The notes under the pieces are model-generated. The model did no database searches. It was not told where the DNA came from and saw only the letters and a list, made by a program, of their open reading frames with translations. From a virus: a stretch of 64,000 nucleotides of DNA. The stretch spans positions 1-64,000 of the IMG/VR virus record IMGVR_UViG_3300030333_002778, one strand, 5' to 3'. Below are positions 1 to 9,092 of the stretch, piece by piece. The position numbers and the translations under genes are program-made. Numbering within the stretch: the stretch's first letter is position 1; each line of letters opens with the position of its first letter.

Positions 1-430
1 GATCTGTAGAGCAATCTTCACATGATCCTAAATCAGAAAACATTTTATTTACACAACATTTTATTGTTCCATAAACCCATGCAAAACTACTTGCACTTAA
101 CCATTGATCATTTACTTTTACTCTATATTGTATTTTATAAATACCTTGGGTCATCACATCACCTGCCGCACCATTTAAATAACTCATATTTATATTAAAA
201 GTACATCCATTACCACAGGGTAAAGAAGAGCCTAATATAGATGAAGGTATTACAAAACTATCATCAGATCCAGGAGGAATTATTAAAATTTCTACATCCT
301 GTATATTTTGAAGTAATTGTCCAGTCCATCCTGATTGAGTTACAGGAGCTTGTCCTGTTGTATCTGTAAATACTATACTTGTACCATTACATGATTCTAC
401 TGCTGAAAAATTTATTGTTACACTTGCCAT
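1..430 (-). CDS. Hypothetical virion-associated protein, 3' end outside window
   Basis: The reading frame opens at an ATG at 430 and stays open to the left edge for 143 codons, so the C-terminus is missing. The product starts MASVTINFSAVESC and is rich in Ser, Thr, Val and Ile, with a cluster of Cys at CGNGC, KCC and CEDC. There is no signal peptide and no membrane segment. It is the fifth gene downstream of the major capsid gene on the same strand. The element AATTGTTTA, shared with several other virion genes, lies directly before the start. A beta-rich virion component is likely from context and composition, but I do not recognise the family. Confidence 0.7.
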   Translation of the reverse strand, partial: MASVTINFSAVESCNGTSIVFTDTTGQAPVTQSGWTGQLLQNIQDVEILIIPPGSDDSFVIPSSILGSSLPCGNGCTFNINMSYLNGAAGDVMTQGIYKIQYRVKVNDQWLSASSFAWVYGTIKCCVNKMFSDLGSCEDCSTD

Positions 431-495
431 TAAACAATTATATTAAATACAAGTATAGGGGGATTTCTCCCCCTTAACTTGTAAGATTAAATTTA

Positions 496-888
496 TTACA
501 CTACGTAACAAACAGTCACATCTAAATCACCTGCGTTAAATGTTCCAGTTGTTGTTATAGAGATAACACCACCCTGAACTGCATCTAATGCTAATGGAGT
601 AACTACTGCTGAACTATCTTGCTTATTTGCTGCATTCAAGTCTGCAAGTACTACTACTGGTGTAAGATCAACATGAGTTCCTCCTGCTGGTCCTATATTT
701 GCAATAATATTAGTACCATTTGTTAATGCTACATTAGCATACATATAAACACCTACTATCGTTGCTTTTGGTGGAATAATTACAGTACTGTCATAGTCAC
801 CTGCTGCTGTCGAACTAAATACGAAATTAGCTGTAGCACATTGAACTTCTCTGTTTATTCCTTTGCTTTTTATTGTTGGAGCTGCCAT
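496..888 (-). CDS. Putative small virion (decoration or fibre-like) protein
   Basis: A 130-aa protein of predicted beta character. It is rich in Ala, Thr and Val, and the stretch IIPPKATIVGVYMYANV resembles the hydrophobic beta strands of phage head-fibre or decoration subunits. It has no signal peptide or membrane helix. It lies between two other structural candidates in the block downstream of the major capsid gene. The leader carries AATTGTTTAACTT about 30 nt before the ATG, an element shared with neighbouring virion genes. The virion role is inferred from position and composition, since no diagnostic motif is visible. Confidence 0.65.
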   Translation of the reverse strand: MAAPTIKSKGINREVQCATANFVFSSTAAGDYDSTVIIPPKATIVGVYMYANVALTNGTNIIANIGPAGGTHVDLTPVVVLADLNAANKQDSSAVVTPLALDAVQGGVISITTTGTFNAGDLDVTVCYVV

Positions 889-920
889 TATATTAAAATT
901 TTATTAAGTTAAACAATTAA

Positions 921-1895
921 TTAAAGTACTACTGCTGGGAAATTACCCGCACATGAGTTAAACCATGGATTTAATTCATTTTGTAATGCTGTCTGCATTG
1001 CAGTTCCTGCATTATTTAAAGCTATAATAGTCATTTCTGGACTAGCCATATCTTTATTTAAATTAGCAGAAGCATGCATATCATCATGAAGAATAGTATA
1101 CATATCATACTCAACTCCTGATGTAGCATATACTGGGTATGAAGGAATAGGGAATTTCATTAAATTCGTAACACCTTCTTCTCCTAAGTTCTTTCTTTCA
1201 AGATCTGATACATGTTCATAAGTACCTGTACCAAATGCTGGATCTGTTGAATAAGTAACTGCAGTAGTTCCTCCATCAATAAATCCACCTTCTACGGTAA
1301 CCTTAAAATATACTTGCTCGTATCCATCAATTATTTTATAAGTTTGAGCTATACTAGTCAAACTTAAACCATAATCTGCACCATTATTTGTAGATGCTGC
1401 AACTACATAATCTTTAGCAATAGGGTCAGCATTAATTAATGCTACAAACTTAGCAGATATGTTAGCAACTGTATCTGAAGCTGTTGTAGTATAATTAAAA
1501 CGTCTTACTAATTGTCTTTCTGATCCTTGTACTTTATCGAATCTAAAAATAATAGACATTGAATATTCTGTACTATTTACTAAATTAATATCCAATGTAC
1601 CTGCACCTACGTTACCTACATGAGTAACTTGTTGAGTTGGTCCTGCATATACAGCCCCCATCCATTTATGCACTTGCGAGCCTTGGATTTTAGCTGAAAA
1701 TTTAGGAGCAACACCTGCTGGTGTACCTTGGGCTATATAGATATAAGGAGCATCTGCAATAGTTTCACCTGCTGCTAATCTCGTCATATCTGGTTTAAAA
1801 GCTGCTATTTCTCCGTCAGCTAAATCTGATACAGCTGTACCAGCTGATCGGGCTACATTTTTCCCGATTAAAATTTTATAATTTTCGTGTCTCAT
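921..1895 (-). CDS. Putative virion structural protein
   Basis: A 324-aa protein with alternating polar and hydrophobic beta segments and many Thr, Ala and Gly residues, as in virion proteins. It starts MRHENYKILIGKN and ends NFPAVVL. No enzymatic motif, signal peptide or membrane segment is seen. It follows the connector-like gene at 1927-2604 on the same strand. The leader carries the AATTGTTTAATTTTT element 28 nt upstream of the start, as before the major capsid gene. It could be a tail or head auxiliary component. I do not recognise a named family. Confidence 0.7.
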   Translation of the reverse strand: MRHENYKILIGKNVARSAGTAVSDLADGEIAAFKPDMTRLAAGETIADAPYIYIAQGTPAGVAPKFSAKIQGSQVHKWMGAVYAGPTQQVTHVGNVGAGTLDINLVNSTEYSMSIIFRFDKVQGSERQLVRRFNYTTTASDTVANISAKFVALINADPIAKDYVVAASTNNGADYGLSLTSIAQTYKIIDGYEQVYFKVTVEGGFIDGGTTAVTYSTDPAFGTGTYEHVSDLERKNLGEEGVTNLMKFPIPSYPVYATSGVEYDMYTILHDDMHASANLNKDMASPEMTIIALNNAGTAMQTALQNELNPWFNSCAGNFPAVVL

Positions 1896-1926
1896 TATAA
1901 ATCTTTTTTAAAAATTAAACAATATT

Positions 1927-2604
1927 TTATTCTTGTGACATTTGTTCAACCATATGAGTTTGGAATCTTGGGTTAGCTGTATTTTCTAAAGCCATACCAA
2001 CTGCCATTGTAACAATTTCAGTATGTGTATGATTAGCCAATTCACAATCTATACCCTCAGATAAACTCATAGTTATAGGTTCTTTCAAATATCTTAAAAA
2101 GTATTTGTCAATAGACAAAGATCCATCGCTTATTAGCTCTGAAAAATTTTGGTGCATTAATCTAACAATTTGATTTCTATCAGGTTTATTAAAAGGATCT
2201 TTAATAATCTTATTATAATCATCATGTTGAATAACTTTAACACCTACACGATCTGTTACTAAACTACCATTGCAGTCCATATAACGAATTTCACATTCTT
2301 CGTTAATAGCAAACCAATAATCTTGAGGTAATTCAAATAATACACCATCAGGCTTTTCGGCCCCAGTAGGAGCAGTAGGTTCTATCATAGTTTGTATAAT
2401 AGTTTCCCTTAAATCATCCGTCCTTTTCTGTGTTTCCTCAAACGTTTCATCTCTAACATCGTGCGAATATCTTTGCTTAACAAATTTGTCTTGTGCTTTA
2501 TTTAACCACAAGTCAATTTCTTCAGGTTCAAAGTTAGGGTAGTTAAGACTATCAGTCTTATCTAACCCCACCTTGAATTCTATGTGCATTTCTGCTATCG
2601 TCAT
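1927..2604 (-). CDS. Putative head-to-tail connector/adaptor protein
   Basis: A 225-aa protein. Its N-terminal part has the pattern FEPEEIDLWLNKAQDKF followed by VKQRY, which matches my recollection of a conserved crAss-like phage protein encoded near the portal and capsid genes and thought to form a neck or ring. The region LPQDYWFAINEECEIRY continues that resemblance. The ATG is shared with the end of the upstream gene (3377-2604, one-base overlap), which indicates translational coupling. A connector role is inferred from pattern and position. A head-completion protein of another type is possible. Confidence 0.65.
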   Translation of the reverse strand: MTIAEMHIEFKVGLDKTDSLNYPNFEPEEIDLWLNKAQDKFVKQRYSHDVRDETFEETQKRTDDLRETIIQTMIEPTAPTGAEKPDGVLFELPQDYWFAINEECEIRYMDCNGSLVTDRVGVKVIQHDDYNKIIKDPFNKPDRNQIVRLMHQNFSELISDGSLSIDKYFLRYLKEPITMSLSEGIDCELANHTHTEIVTMAVGMALENTANPRFQTHMVEQMSQE

Positions 2605-3377
2605 TATTTACTTTTTTTACTAGCTTGTAATTTTGATTTCAGGGATAACACAATATCCTGATTTTTAGGACTCTTTAAATATCCAACTGCAGTTTCTATA
2701 TCATGTCCTATAGGATTATCACCGAACATATAATGTCCACCTCTAATTCTAAGAGCATTAATAGCAACTAAGTCTTCTATAAAAACCCTAGTTTTGAAAT
2801 CCGCAATTCCTATAATATTATTAAATTCTTTAGGATCTTTTTCAATGATATCATTTAATGTATTTTCAACTAAAGTATCAGAAGCGTTTTCAGCTCTTTT
2901 ACCCATTAATTTTAATACATCTCTCATTTCTTTAGTCGTTAAAGAACTAAATTTCTTATAAGCTTTACGTTTTTCTTTGACAACTAAGTTGTCTTTTTTA
3001 GCATCTTCTTCCGCATCATATAAAACATACTCTGCTTTAGGAGTTGCTGATAAGTCATTTACTGAATTGGCTACTCTTTTACTAGCAAATAAAATCTTAT
3101 AATCTAGAAAATCTTTTGGATTATCTAATTTTAAAGTTTTTTGTTTGTCTGTTAAAACAATAGTATAATCTCTCCAGTAAGTAGAATATTTATTTAACGT
3201 GCCATTCTGTAGACTTAATTTCTTTTCAAGTTCCTTTTCCTCCTCTTCTGTAAGACCGGTAGCATAGCCAGCACGTCCGTACTGAGCTATGACCGTATCT
3301 TTACATTTAGGGAATCTATGATAACCTGACCAGCGATGTTTCTCTACTGACTTCACGATTACAGTACCTTTTGCCAT
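2604..3377 (-). CDS. Hypothetical virion-block protein
   Basis: A 257-aa, Lys-rich, predicted mostly helical protein. It begins MAKGTVIVKSVEKHRWSGY and contains the acidic helix TEEEEKELEKKL near residue 45. The C-terminal third has GIADFKTRVFIEDLVAI and the glycine-rich RIRGGHYMFGDNPIGHDIETAVGYL. No catalytic motif is visible. It lies directly downstream of the major capsid gene and overlaps the next gene by one base. A structural or assembly role fits the context, but I cannot name the family. Confidence 0.65.
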   Translation of the reverse strand: MAKGTVIVKSVEKHRWSGYHRFPKCKDTVIAQYGRAGYATGLTEEEEKELEKKLSLQNGTLNKYSTYWRDYTIVLTDKQKTLKLDNPKDFLDYKILFASKRVANSVNDLSATPKAEYVLYDAEEDAKKDNLVVKEKRKAYKKFSSLTTKEMRDVLKLMGKRAENASDTLVENTLNDIIEKDPKEFNNIIGIADFKTRVFIEDLVAINALRIRGGHYMFGDNPIGHDIETAVGYLKSPKNQDIVLSLKSKLQASKKSK

Positions 3378-3399
3378 AATTATAAATTAAAAATTAATA

Positions 3400-4848
3400 T
3401 TAATTACCTGCTGCATTAGTACAAACTAACTCACCACATGCCATTGGGTTTTTGATCATGATACCACATTCAGTTAACATGTGTACTGAATAACCGTCAA
3501 GATTATCAGAACGCATAGTGTTTACTGATTTAGCTGTGTTACCAAATGGATCAACAGAACCTGCTGTATGCCACATGATATCCTTAGATCCTTTTTTATG
3601 AACTGTTTGGATATTTGATTCTCCACCAGCCATTCCAAAATCTAAGAATGTAAATCTGTATGATTCTAAAGGTCTACCCGTTTCAGCGTGTAACTGTCTA
3701 TTGATAACAGTATTATCATATAAAGGTAAATGTTTAAGAGTAATCTTAGTTCCATTTAATCCCATATATGTTTTAAACTGTCCACCTAATGCAAGGTTTT
3801 GTCCACTACCAGTTACAAATTTAGAATCTACTAAAGTCCAATTAGACGCAGCTGTTTTCATAGCTTTGTCAAACTCAGCAAATCCATATTCACCAGTAAA
3901 TGCAACAAAATCTCTAGATGATTCTGGAGACACGTTGTAAGATAGATCAATTAAAAAGTCTCTAATGATATCTTCAGTTAATGTAGTATAATCACGTTTA
4001 TTAGCTGGAGCAATTTGCTCTCTAATACCCGCTCCCTCATAAACTGGAAGTCCATTATTTCCTAACATATCAGTTACTCCATTTGAAGCACTTGAGAAAG
4101 TTGAGTACCAATAAGCTCTTTCAATCTCTCTGTACCATTGTGCCATTGCTTCCCACTCAGCATATCTAGTCCAAACCGTAGATTTTTTTCCAGGGTTATT
4201 AGGATCAGATAACTGAATAACAAGCGCATCAGTTGCTGCACTTCTAGTTACAGTATATGATTTTCTTAAAGTAGTCATATGATTTCTCATTTTGAAAGGA
4301 GAGCTGAAAGTTGTATTACCTCCAGTAGAGAACTCAGGAACAGTTGTATATTCCTTAGAAAACTCTCTTCCAGCTTTGATTAAATCAGGATCCATAAATT
4401 TTGCTGGATCTGGGCTCGTTAGTTTTAACGTATATACCCATGCTGAACCATCAAAATAAGGATCTTCCATTACTCTTACTCGATATGATCGATCATCTGC
4501 CACAAGAACTTCTTGATTAGCGAACCATTTTTCCGCAAATTTTACACGGAATGTAGTTCTGTTTAGACCAGGCTGTACGCCTCCGTCTCCTAAGTTTGCT
4601 ACTACAGCGATAGACTTTTCATCATCACCTTGTAAATACCAATCATATTCTCTATTCCCCAATTCTTTCGTTCTTCCCATACCTGATGTAAGATATTGAA
4701 TTGGATTAGAACCCTGCATTCCAAAAATTCGAGTAACTAAAGTACTCATAACTTCTGGCTCAGTTAAATATGCTGTAGACAAGTGATTTTGTTGTGTCAA
4801 TCCTGAGTGCCACTTAGTTTTATAAAGTTGCAATCCATTTATAGCCAT
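3400..4848 (-). CDS. Major capsid protein
   Basis: A 482-aa protein, close to the roughly 490 aa usual for crAss-like major capsid proteins, which form the icosahedral shell with an HK97-type fold. The N-terminal region has AYLTEPEVMSTLVTRIFG and IQYLTSGMGRTKELG, a pattern I associate with crAss-like capsid proteins. The position also fits: it sits directly after the acidic scaffold-like gene, with portal and TerL further upstream on the same strand. The leader holds AATTGTTTAATTTTTAA about 28 nt before the ATG, probably supporting strong translation. Assignment rests on recalled family pattern, length and gene order. Confidence 0.88.
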   Translation of the reverse strand: MAINGLQLYKTKWHSGLTQQNHLSTAYLTEPEVMSTLVTRIFGMQGSNPIQYLTSGMGRTKELGNREYDWYLQGDDEKSIAVVANLGDGGVQPGLNRTTFRVKFAEKWFANQEVLVADDRSYRVRVMEDPYFDGSAWVYTLKLTSPDPAKFMDPDLIKAGREFSKEYTTVPEFSTGGNTTFSSPFKMRNHMTTLRKSYTVTRSAATDALVIQLSDPNNPGKKSTVWTRYAEWEAMAQWYREIERAYWYSTFSSASNGVTDMLGNNGLPVYEGAGIREQIAPANKRDYTTLTEDIIRDFLIDLSYNVSPESSRDFVAFTGEYGFAEFDKAMKTAASNWTLVDSKFVTGSGQNLALGGQFKTYMGLNGTKITLKHLPLYDNTVINRQLHAETGRPLESYRFTFLDFGMAGGESNIQTVHKKGSKDIMWHTAGSVDPFGNTAKSVNTMRSDNLDGYSVHMLTECGIMIKNPMACGELVCTNAAGN

Positions 4849-4880
4849 TCACTTATTTTTTAAAAATTAAACAATTATTA

Positions 4881-6050
4881 TTACTTGACCGCTTTTTGGA
4901 ACAAACTAAAGTCAACATCTTCACTTGATCTCGTTCTAGATTTACTTTTAAGTTTCTTAGTAGAAACACTAGAAGCTCTTTCTAAACTTTTTCTAAGTGA
5001 TGAAGTAGCTTTTGTTCGCGCCTTTTTTTCAACCTTGGAAAAATCAAAGTTGTTAAAATATAACCAAGCCATTTTCAACTGTGCGTCTGGATCCTTTTCA
5101 GAATCTGTGACCAACTTTGTTTTTCCAGTCTTGCGGTCAGCTTTAGTTATATATTCGAAAAAATCTTTCTTCTGTTTTTTAGAAATAGGGAATCCCGCTA
5201 TTTCTTCTCTTTTATCTATATCAGTTTCTAAATTAGTAAGAAATTCTTTATATTGTGCCTCTCTTTGTTCATTAGCTTTCTGTTGCTCTTTTATTAAATT
5301 AGCACGTTCAGCTTCTTGATGTTTCTGTAATTTAGCTAAAGATCTAGAAGCTCTTTTGGCAAGAACTCCTCCATCTAATAAATCTTGAACTTCATCTATA
5401 ATTTCTTCTTGAGAGTATCCTTCTCTTCTCATTAATTCAGCTACAAGTTGCTTTTGCATATTCTCATTTTTTTCAATAGCCTTTTTATCTATACGATTAA
5501 AATCTACATCAGAATGAGCTCTAACAAAATGTTGAGGATCTCCTCCCTGCTCTACATAGTTGATAAATTCTTTAGATGTAGGATCTAGAGAATCTTTATA
5601 TTTCTCTATTCCTTTCTTTATTTGATCTTCAACTACTTTTGCAAGACCCTCTTCAGAATCTTCAAAATCTTCATCACTATAATCTACAATACCTTCTTCT
5701 CTTAAAAAGTTTGCAACAACAGCTATTTCAGAAGGAGCTTCATCTGAAACTTCTTCTTTAGAAGTTTCTTCTGCTTTTACTTCTTCTTCTTTTTCTTCTT
5801 TTTCTTCAACTTCTTCTAATTCTTTATATTGAATTTCTAAATTATCAGAAGAAAGTTCTTCAACATCTTTTGATTTTGATTCTGTCTTTTTTTCAGGAGT
5901 TTCAGTTTTATCTTCTATTCCTGTATCATCACCTAAGGATTCTCCATCAGGTAAATCTTTAATTTCTAAATTATCTTGCGGTACCATTGTATCCCCAGCA
6001 AGAATATTAAAACCTTCAAAAGGTTTTTCTTCATTGGTTTCTTTACTCAT
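4881..6050 (-). CDS. Putative capsid scaffold / assembly protein (acidic)
   Basis: A 389-aa protein with a very acidic first third, including runs of Glu around residues 75-100, then a predominantly helical, charged middle with coiled-coil character (QKHQEAERANLIKEQQKANE) and a basic C-terminal segment KKLKSKSRTRSS. This acidic-then-basic layout, together with a position directly upstream of the major capsid gene, is typical of phage scaffolding proteins. It has its own promoter-like sequence at 6077-6107. Another virion-assembly role is possible, since there is no sequence signature specific for a scaffold. Confidence 0.7.
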   Translation of the reverse strand: MSKETNEEKPFEGFNILAGDTMVPQDNLEIKDLPDGESLGDDTGIEDKTETPEKKTESKSKDVEELSSDNLEIQYKELEEVEEKEEKEEEVKAEETSKEEVSDEAPSEIAVVANFLREEGIVDYSDEDFEDSEEGLAKVVEDQIKKGIEKYKDSLDPTSKEFINYVEQGGDPQHFVRAHSDVDFNRIDKKAIEKNENMQKQLVAELMRREGYSQEEIIDEVQDLLDGGVLAKRASRSLAKLQKHQEAERANLIKEQQKANEQREAQYKEFLTNLETDIDKREEIAGFPISKKQKKDFFEYITKADRKTGKTKLVTDSEKDPDAQLKMAWLYFNNFDFSKVEKKARTKATSSLRKSLERASSVSTKKLKSKSRTRSSEDVDFSLFQKAVK

Positions 6051-6076
6051 AATTAAATATATTTAACATAATTTCA

Positions 6077-6107
6077 CAAAAATAAAATTAAATTCCAATA
6101 AAACAAT
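6077..6107 (-). promoter_or_regulatory. Bacteroidota-type promoter for scaffold/capsid genes
   Basis: Read on the minus strand, the -7 box TATTTTTG (6077-6084) matches TAnnTTTG. The -33 box is ATTG (6104-6107), one mismatch from TTTG, with a 19-nt spacer. The spacer equals that of the promoters at 13,995 and 63,586, and the bases after the box are also alike. The start codon of the scaffold-like gene lies about 27 nt downstream. Confidence 0.5.
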
Positions 6108-6153
6108 TCTTTTTTTAAAAAAATCTAATTTTTTTTACATTTATTATAGCGGT

Positions 6154-6525
6154 TTATCGTTTACCACCATCATACACTACAGCATGACCTTCTTTAACTA
6201 ATGTGTCATTTATACACACTTGTGTTAGAACATCTTTGCCTGCTAGTTTATTAATATGCAACCTTCCAAGAACCCTACCATATTTACCAAGTTCTTCAGA
6301 TTGCAGCTCAAAACAATTAGCAGCTCCTTCCAGAATATCTATAAGTCTTTCCTTAGCAGCTAATCCTAATTTTTTCTCTACTTTATTTCTTGTTCTAGAT
6401 TCTGGAGCATTAATACCAGCAAGACGAATTCTCTTCTTTACATGGACATCAAAACCCAAATCTATATCAGCATCAATGGTATCTCCATCAACTACTCTTA
6501 TTAATTTTGCATTATATCTATACAT
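6154..6525 (-). CDS. Thermonuclease-like (SNase) protein
   Basis: A 123-aa protein covering a compact staphylococcal-nuclease (SNase) domain, a calcium-dependent OB-fold nuclease that cleaves DNA and RNA. The N-terminal VVDGDTIDADID gives the metal-binding acidic residues, RIRLAGINAPESR holds the catalytic Arg region, and GKYGRVLGRL gives the second conserved Arg. There is no signal peptide, so it acts in the cytoplasm or is packaged. SNase-like genes are known in crAss-like phages. The ATG overlaps the stop of the gene upstream (9092-6525) by one base, so they are probably co-translated. A role in host DNA breakdown or DNA processing is inferred. Confidence 0.85.
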   Translation of the reverse strand: MYRYNAKLIRVVDGDTIDADIDLGFDVHVKKRIRLAGINAPESRTRNKVEKKLGLAAKERLIDILEGAANCFELQSEELGKYGRVLGRLHINKLAGKDVLTQVCINDTLVKEGHAVVYDGGKR

Positions 6526-9092
6526 TAGTCTAAATTGTATCTAAAATTCATATCTGTATTTTTAAAGAAAGTTTCTCTATCTTCATATCCTTCAGTAACT
6601 TTATAATCCCAATCTACACCACGTACTGAAGGTTGATGTTTATTCTTTCCTGATATATAATCATTCCAATTAGTCCATAATAATTCACCTTTATCATTTG
6701 TTTTAGTTGGACTACATGTTATACAATATACATCGGTCAAACCATCATATTTACCTCCTTGTATTGGATTTTCTTTTCTAAATTGAACTGGGTCTAATAT
6801 ATACCTAGAATAAAATCTACCCTCCCTAGGTAAAGAATCGTCATATCCCCAACCTGGATTATCCTCTGATCCTACTAATTTATTTGGATTATTTTTAAAA
6901 TATTTTTGAAAATTATATCCATGTCCCATATTATAAGCTAACATAGCTCTATATTTTTTTTCGTTTGCATTTGGTGCGTCTACAATATAAGGCCTATCCA
7001 TTAACCAATCTAAATAAGTTGCTTGAAAGTATCTAGCTATTACCGGATCATTTGGATCAGCATCTTCAGGTAAATATCCTCTTTCTATCCACATATTCCA
7101 TGTTCTAGGTAAAGTTTGAGCTAATCCAAAAGCACCTGCAGAACTTGTTCTAGGATCACCATCTTGAAGTTGTAAATAGTTTTCTTTCCATAACATATTA
7201 TTTAACTCTTCATCAGTAAACCATTTATTCTCTATTTTATCTAATTCTTGATTATACCATTCTTTACTAAATTTCTTTATTTTTTTTTCATCATCACCAT
7301 TATTCTGAGGTTTTAAAGCCATTAAAGATTCCATTAATGTAGACTCTTCATTTGTGGAGGTAGGAGGAGTCGAACCTCCGTATTCAAAGCGGGGTACATC
7401 ACCACGCGATGACAAACCAAATCTACCCCCATGTCTAGCTCGTGCTCTGCTATGTCCATATTTAGCACGTACTCTATAATTATCAGATCTAGTTCTAAAC
7501 TTAAGAGTATCCATCAATGGATCTCCTGTTGTTGTCATTCTTCCACCATATCTAGCTGTTACAGTCTGCTGATTTTGTAGATCATCTATATTATATTTTT
7601 CAAAAAAATTTTTTATAATTTTTTTATTCTTTTCTGTTATAACATTCATAAGATATCTAATATTCATATCTTCATCTATAAATTTAGGATCATCATGACG
7701 ATATTCAGGAATTCTAAACCTTTCTATAAATCTTTCTAAAGGTAAAGTAAGTTTTCCATCACCAAATGAATCTAAATATTCTCGCCAATGTTCAGCTGTC
7801 ATCTGCTCATATCTATAATCATATATACCTTTATCTAGCATATCTTGTCTTATAGCTCCCATATCAGCATGAGTCTCTTCTGTATCCTCAAGATGACCTC
7901 CTTCGTTAGAAAAATTTAGAGCACTAAGCATTCGTTTTTCTCTTTCTGGTAAATAATGTGAAAATCCATGATGGCCTATTTCATGTGCTAAAGTTGATTT
8001 AATATTATCAACCCATTGTGGATGTATTTGATCCATATATGGACTAACAGTTACAGTTCCTAAAAGATCCTTCCATCTAGGATCATCAGGATTTTCATTT
8101 GCCATTCTTAAAATAGAGTTTATTTCTTTTTGATTCATTTTTGCACCTACATCATCCCATTCAAAAGGATAGTCATAATAACCCTCTCCCTGTGTACGAT
8201 CATAATAATTTTTTGTAGAATAAAGCTCTTTATGTATATTTGGACCTATTTTAAATGGCCATGCATATCCACCAGTAGTTTCATGATCTCCTATTTTTCT
8301 TCTACTATATATTGCATTTACTAAATTTGGGTATTTACCTGCCTCTTCACTATCTAGAAACTCGTCTAAATTCTTATATTTTTTTGTTATATCTTTATAA
8401 TTTAATATATCTGGATTAGCTTCATAGAATGCTGCAAGATGTTTTTGTTGATTAACTACATTATCACGTTGTCCAAGAAAAGTTAAATTTCCAAGCGCAT
8501 CTGTAAATAAACTCTTTTGATTTTTCCAAGATTTTCTTGGTATATTATCAATAAATCTACTATCAAAATCTAAAAAAGAATCTTCACCCATCCATTCATC
8601 TAATAATTCTTGTTCCTGATTATACTGTGTATATTTATTATTAATTGAAGGATATACTGAAAGAAAAGGAGTATTCTCTATAAACTCTCCTGAATATCTT
8701 CTCTCAGCTAAACTATCTGGATCTGTATAATACTCCATTAAATCTGAAATATAATTTCTATCAGGAACATTCATAGGATTGAATTCGTTTTTCATATAAT
8801 CAGACATTATAGGATTTGGCCAAACTCTTATATCCTTTCTTAAACCTTCAGTATCAATTTCATTAGAACCTTTACCTGTTATATAACCACGTTCATCTAC
8901 TAAATTTGGATATTTTGAATGTAATTCTTTTTTCTGTTGCTGAAAATATTTTTCTGGATTTTCTATACGGTCTTTTTCTTCCGCAGTTAATTTACTATCT
9001 TTCCTAGATATTTTATTAGCTTTTAGTTGATTTAATAACTTTCTAAAAACTCCAGGTTTTTTATTACCACCATTTTCATAACGTCTCCTCAT
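6525..9092 (-). CDS. Zincin-like metalloprotease / lytic transglycosylase fusion
   Basis: An 855-aa two-domain protein. Residues 365-420 hold a zincin motif, HEIGHHGFSH at about 370, with EETHADMGAIR about 30 residues later providing a likely third ligand. Residues 605-760 resemble a soluble lytic transglycosylase: the likely catalytic Glu is in WKENYLQLQDG (about 637), followed by GAFGLAQT (653-660) and LAYNMGHG (about 718). The linker, residues 510-585, is Arg- and Gly-rich, and its DNA looks like a tRNA (see the repeat-type entry at 7356-7430). Peptidoglycan cleavage during DNA entry or lysis is the likely role of the C-terminal domain. It overlaps both neighbouring genes by one base. Confidence 0.75.
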   Translation of the reverse strand: MRRRYENGGNKKPGVFRKLLNQLKANKISRKDSKLTAEEKDRIENPEKYFQQQKKELHSKYPNLVDERGYITGKGSNEIDTEGLRKDIRVWPNPIMSDYMKNEFNPMNVPDRNYISDLMEYYTDPDSLAERRYSGEFIENTPFLSVYPSINNKYTQYNQEQELLDEWMGEDSFLDFDSRFIDNIPRKSWKNQKSLFTDALGNLTFLGQRDNVVNQQKHLAAFYEANPDILNYKDITKKYKNLDEFLDSEEAGKYPNLVNAIYSRRKIGDHETTGGYAWPFKIGPNIHKELYSTKNYYDRTQGEGYYDYPFEWDDVGAKMNQKEINSILRMANENPDDPRWKDLLGTVTVSPYMDQIHPQWVDNIKSTLAHEIGHHGFSHYLPEREKRMLSALNFSNEGGHLEDTEETHADMGAIRQDMLDKGIYDYRYEQMTAEHWREYLDSFGDGKLTLPLERFIERFRIPEYRHDDPKFIDEDMNIRYLMNVITEKNKKIIKNFFEKYNIDDLQNQQTVTARYGGRMTTTGDPLMDTLKFRTRSDNYRVRAKYGHSRARARHGGRFGLSSRGDVPRFEYGGSTPPTSTNEESTLMESLMALKPQNNGDDEKKIKKFSKEWYNQELDKIENKWFTDEELNNMLWKENYLQLQDGDPRTSSAGAFGLAQTLPRTWNMWIERGYLPEDADPNDPVIARYFQATYLDWLMDRPYIVDAPNANEKKYRAMLAYNMGHGYNFQKYFKNNPNKLVGSEDNPGWGYDDSLPREGRFYSRYILDPVQFRKENPIQGGKYDGLTDVYCITCSPTKTNDKGELLWTNWNDYISGKNKHQPSVRGVDWDYKVTEGYEDRETFFKNTDMNFRYNLD
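7356..7430 (-). other. tRNA-like sequence inside a coding region
   Basis: On the coding (minus) strand there is a perfect T-arm, GGAGG-TTCGACT-CCTCC. It is flanked by GGGGGTA and TACCTCC, which pair as a 7-bp acceptor stem with one G-U pair. Between them lie a 3-bp D-like stem (GAT/ATC) and a 5-bp anticodon-like stem with one mismatch. The fold is imperfect: U8, U33 and a normal variable loop are missing, so a working tRNA is doubtful. The segment is read in frame as residues 555-580, the linker between the two enzyme domains. Confidence 0.45.

Noticed and set aside
4885-5319. Plus-strand 144-aa frame opposite the scaffold-like gene
   Set aside because: It is a shadow of the Lys/Glu-rich coding strand, and the composition (Leu, Ser, Phe) follows directly from antisense reading.
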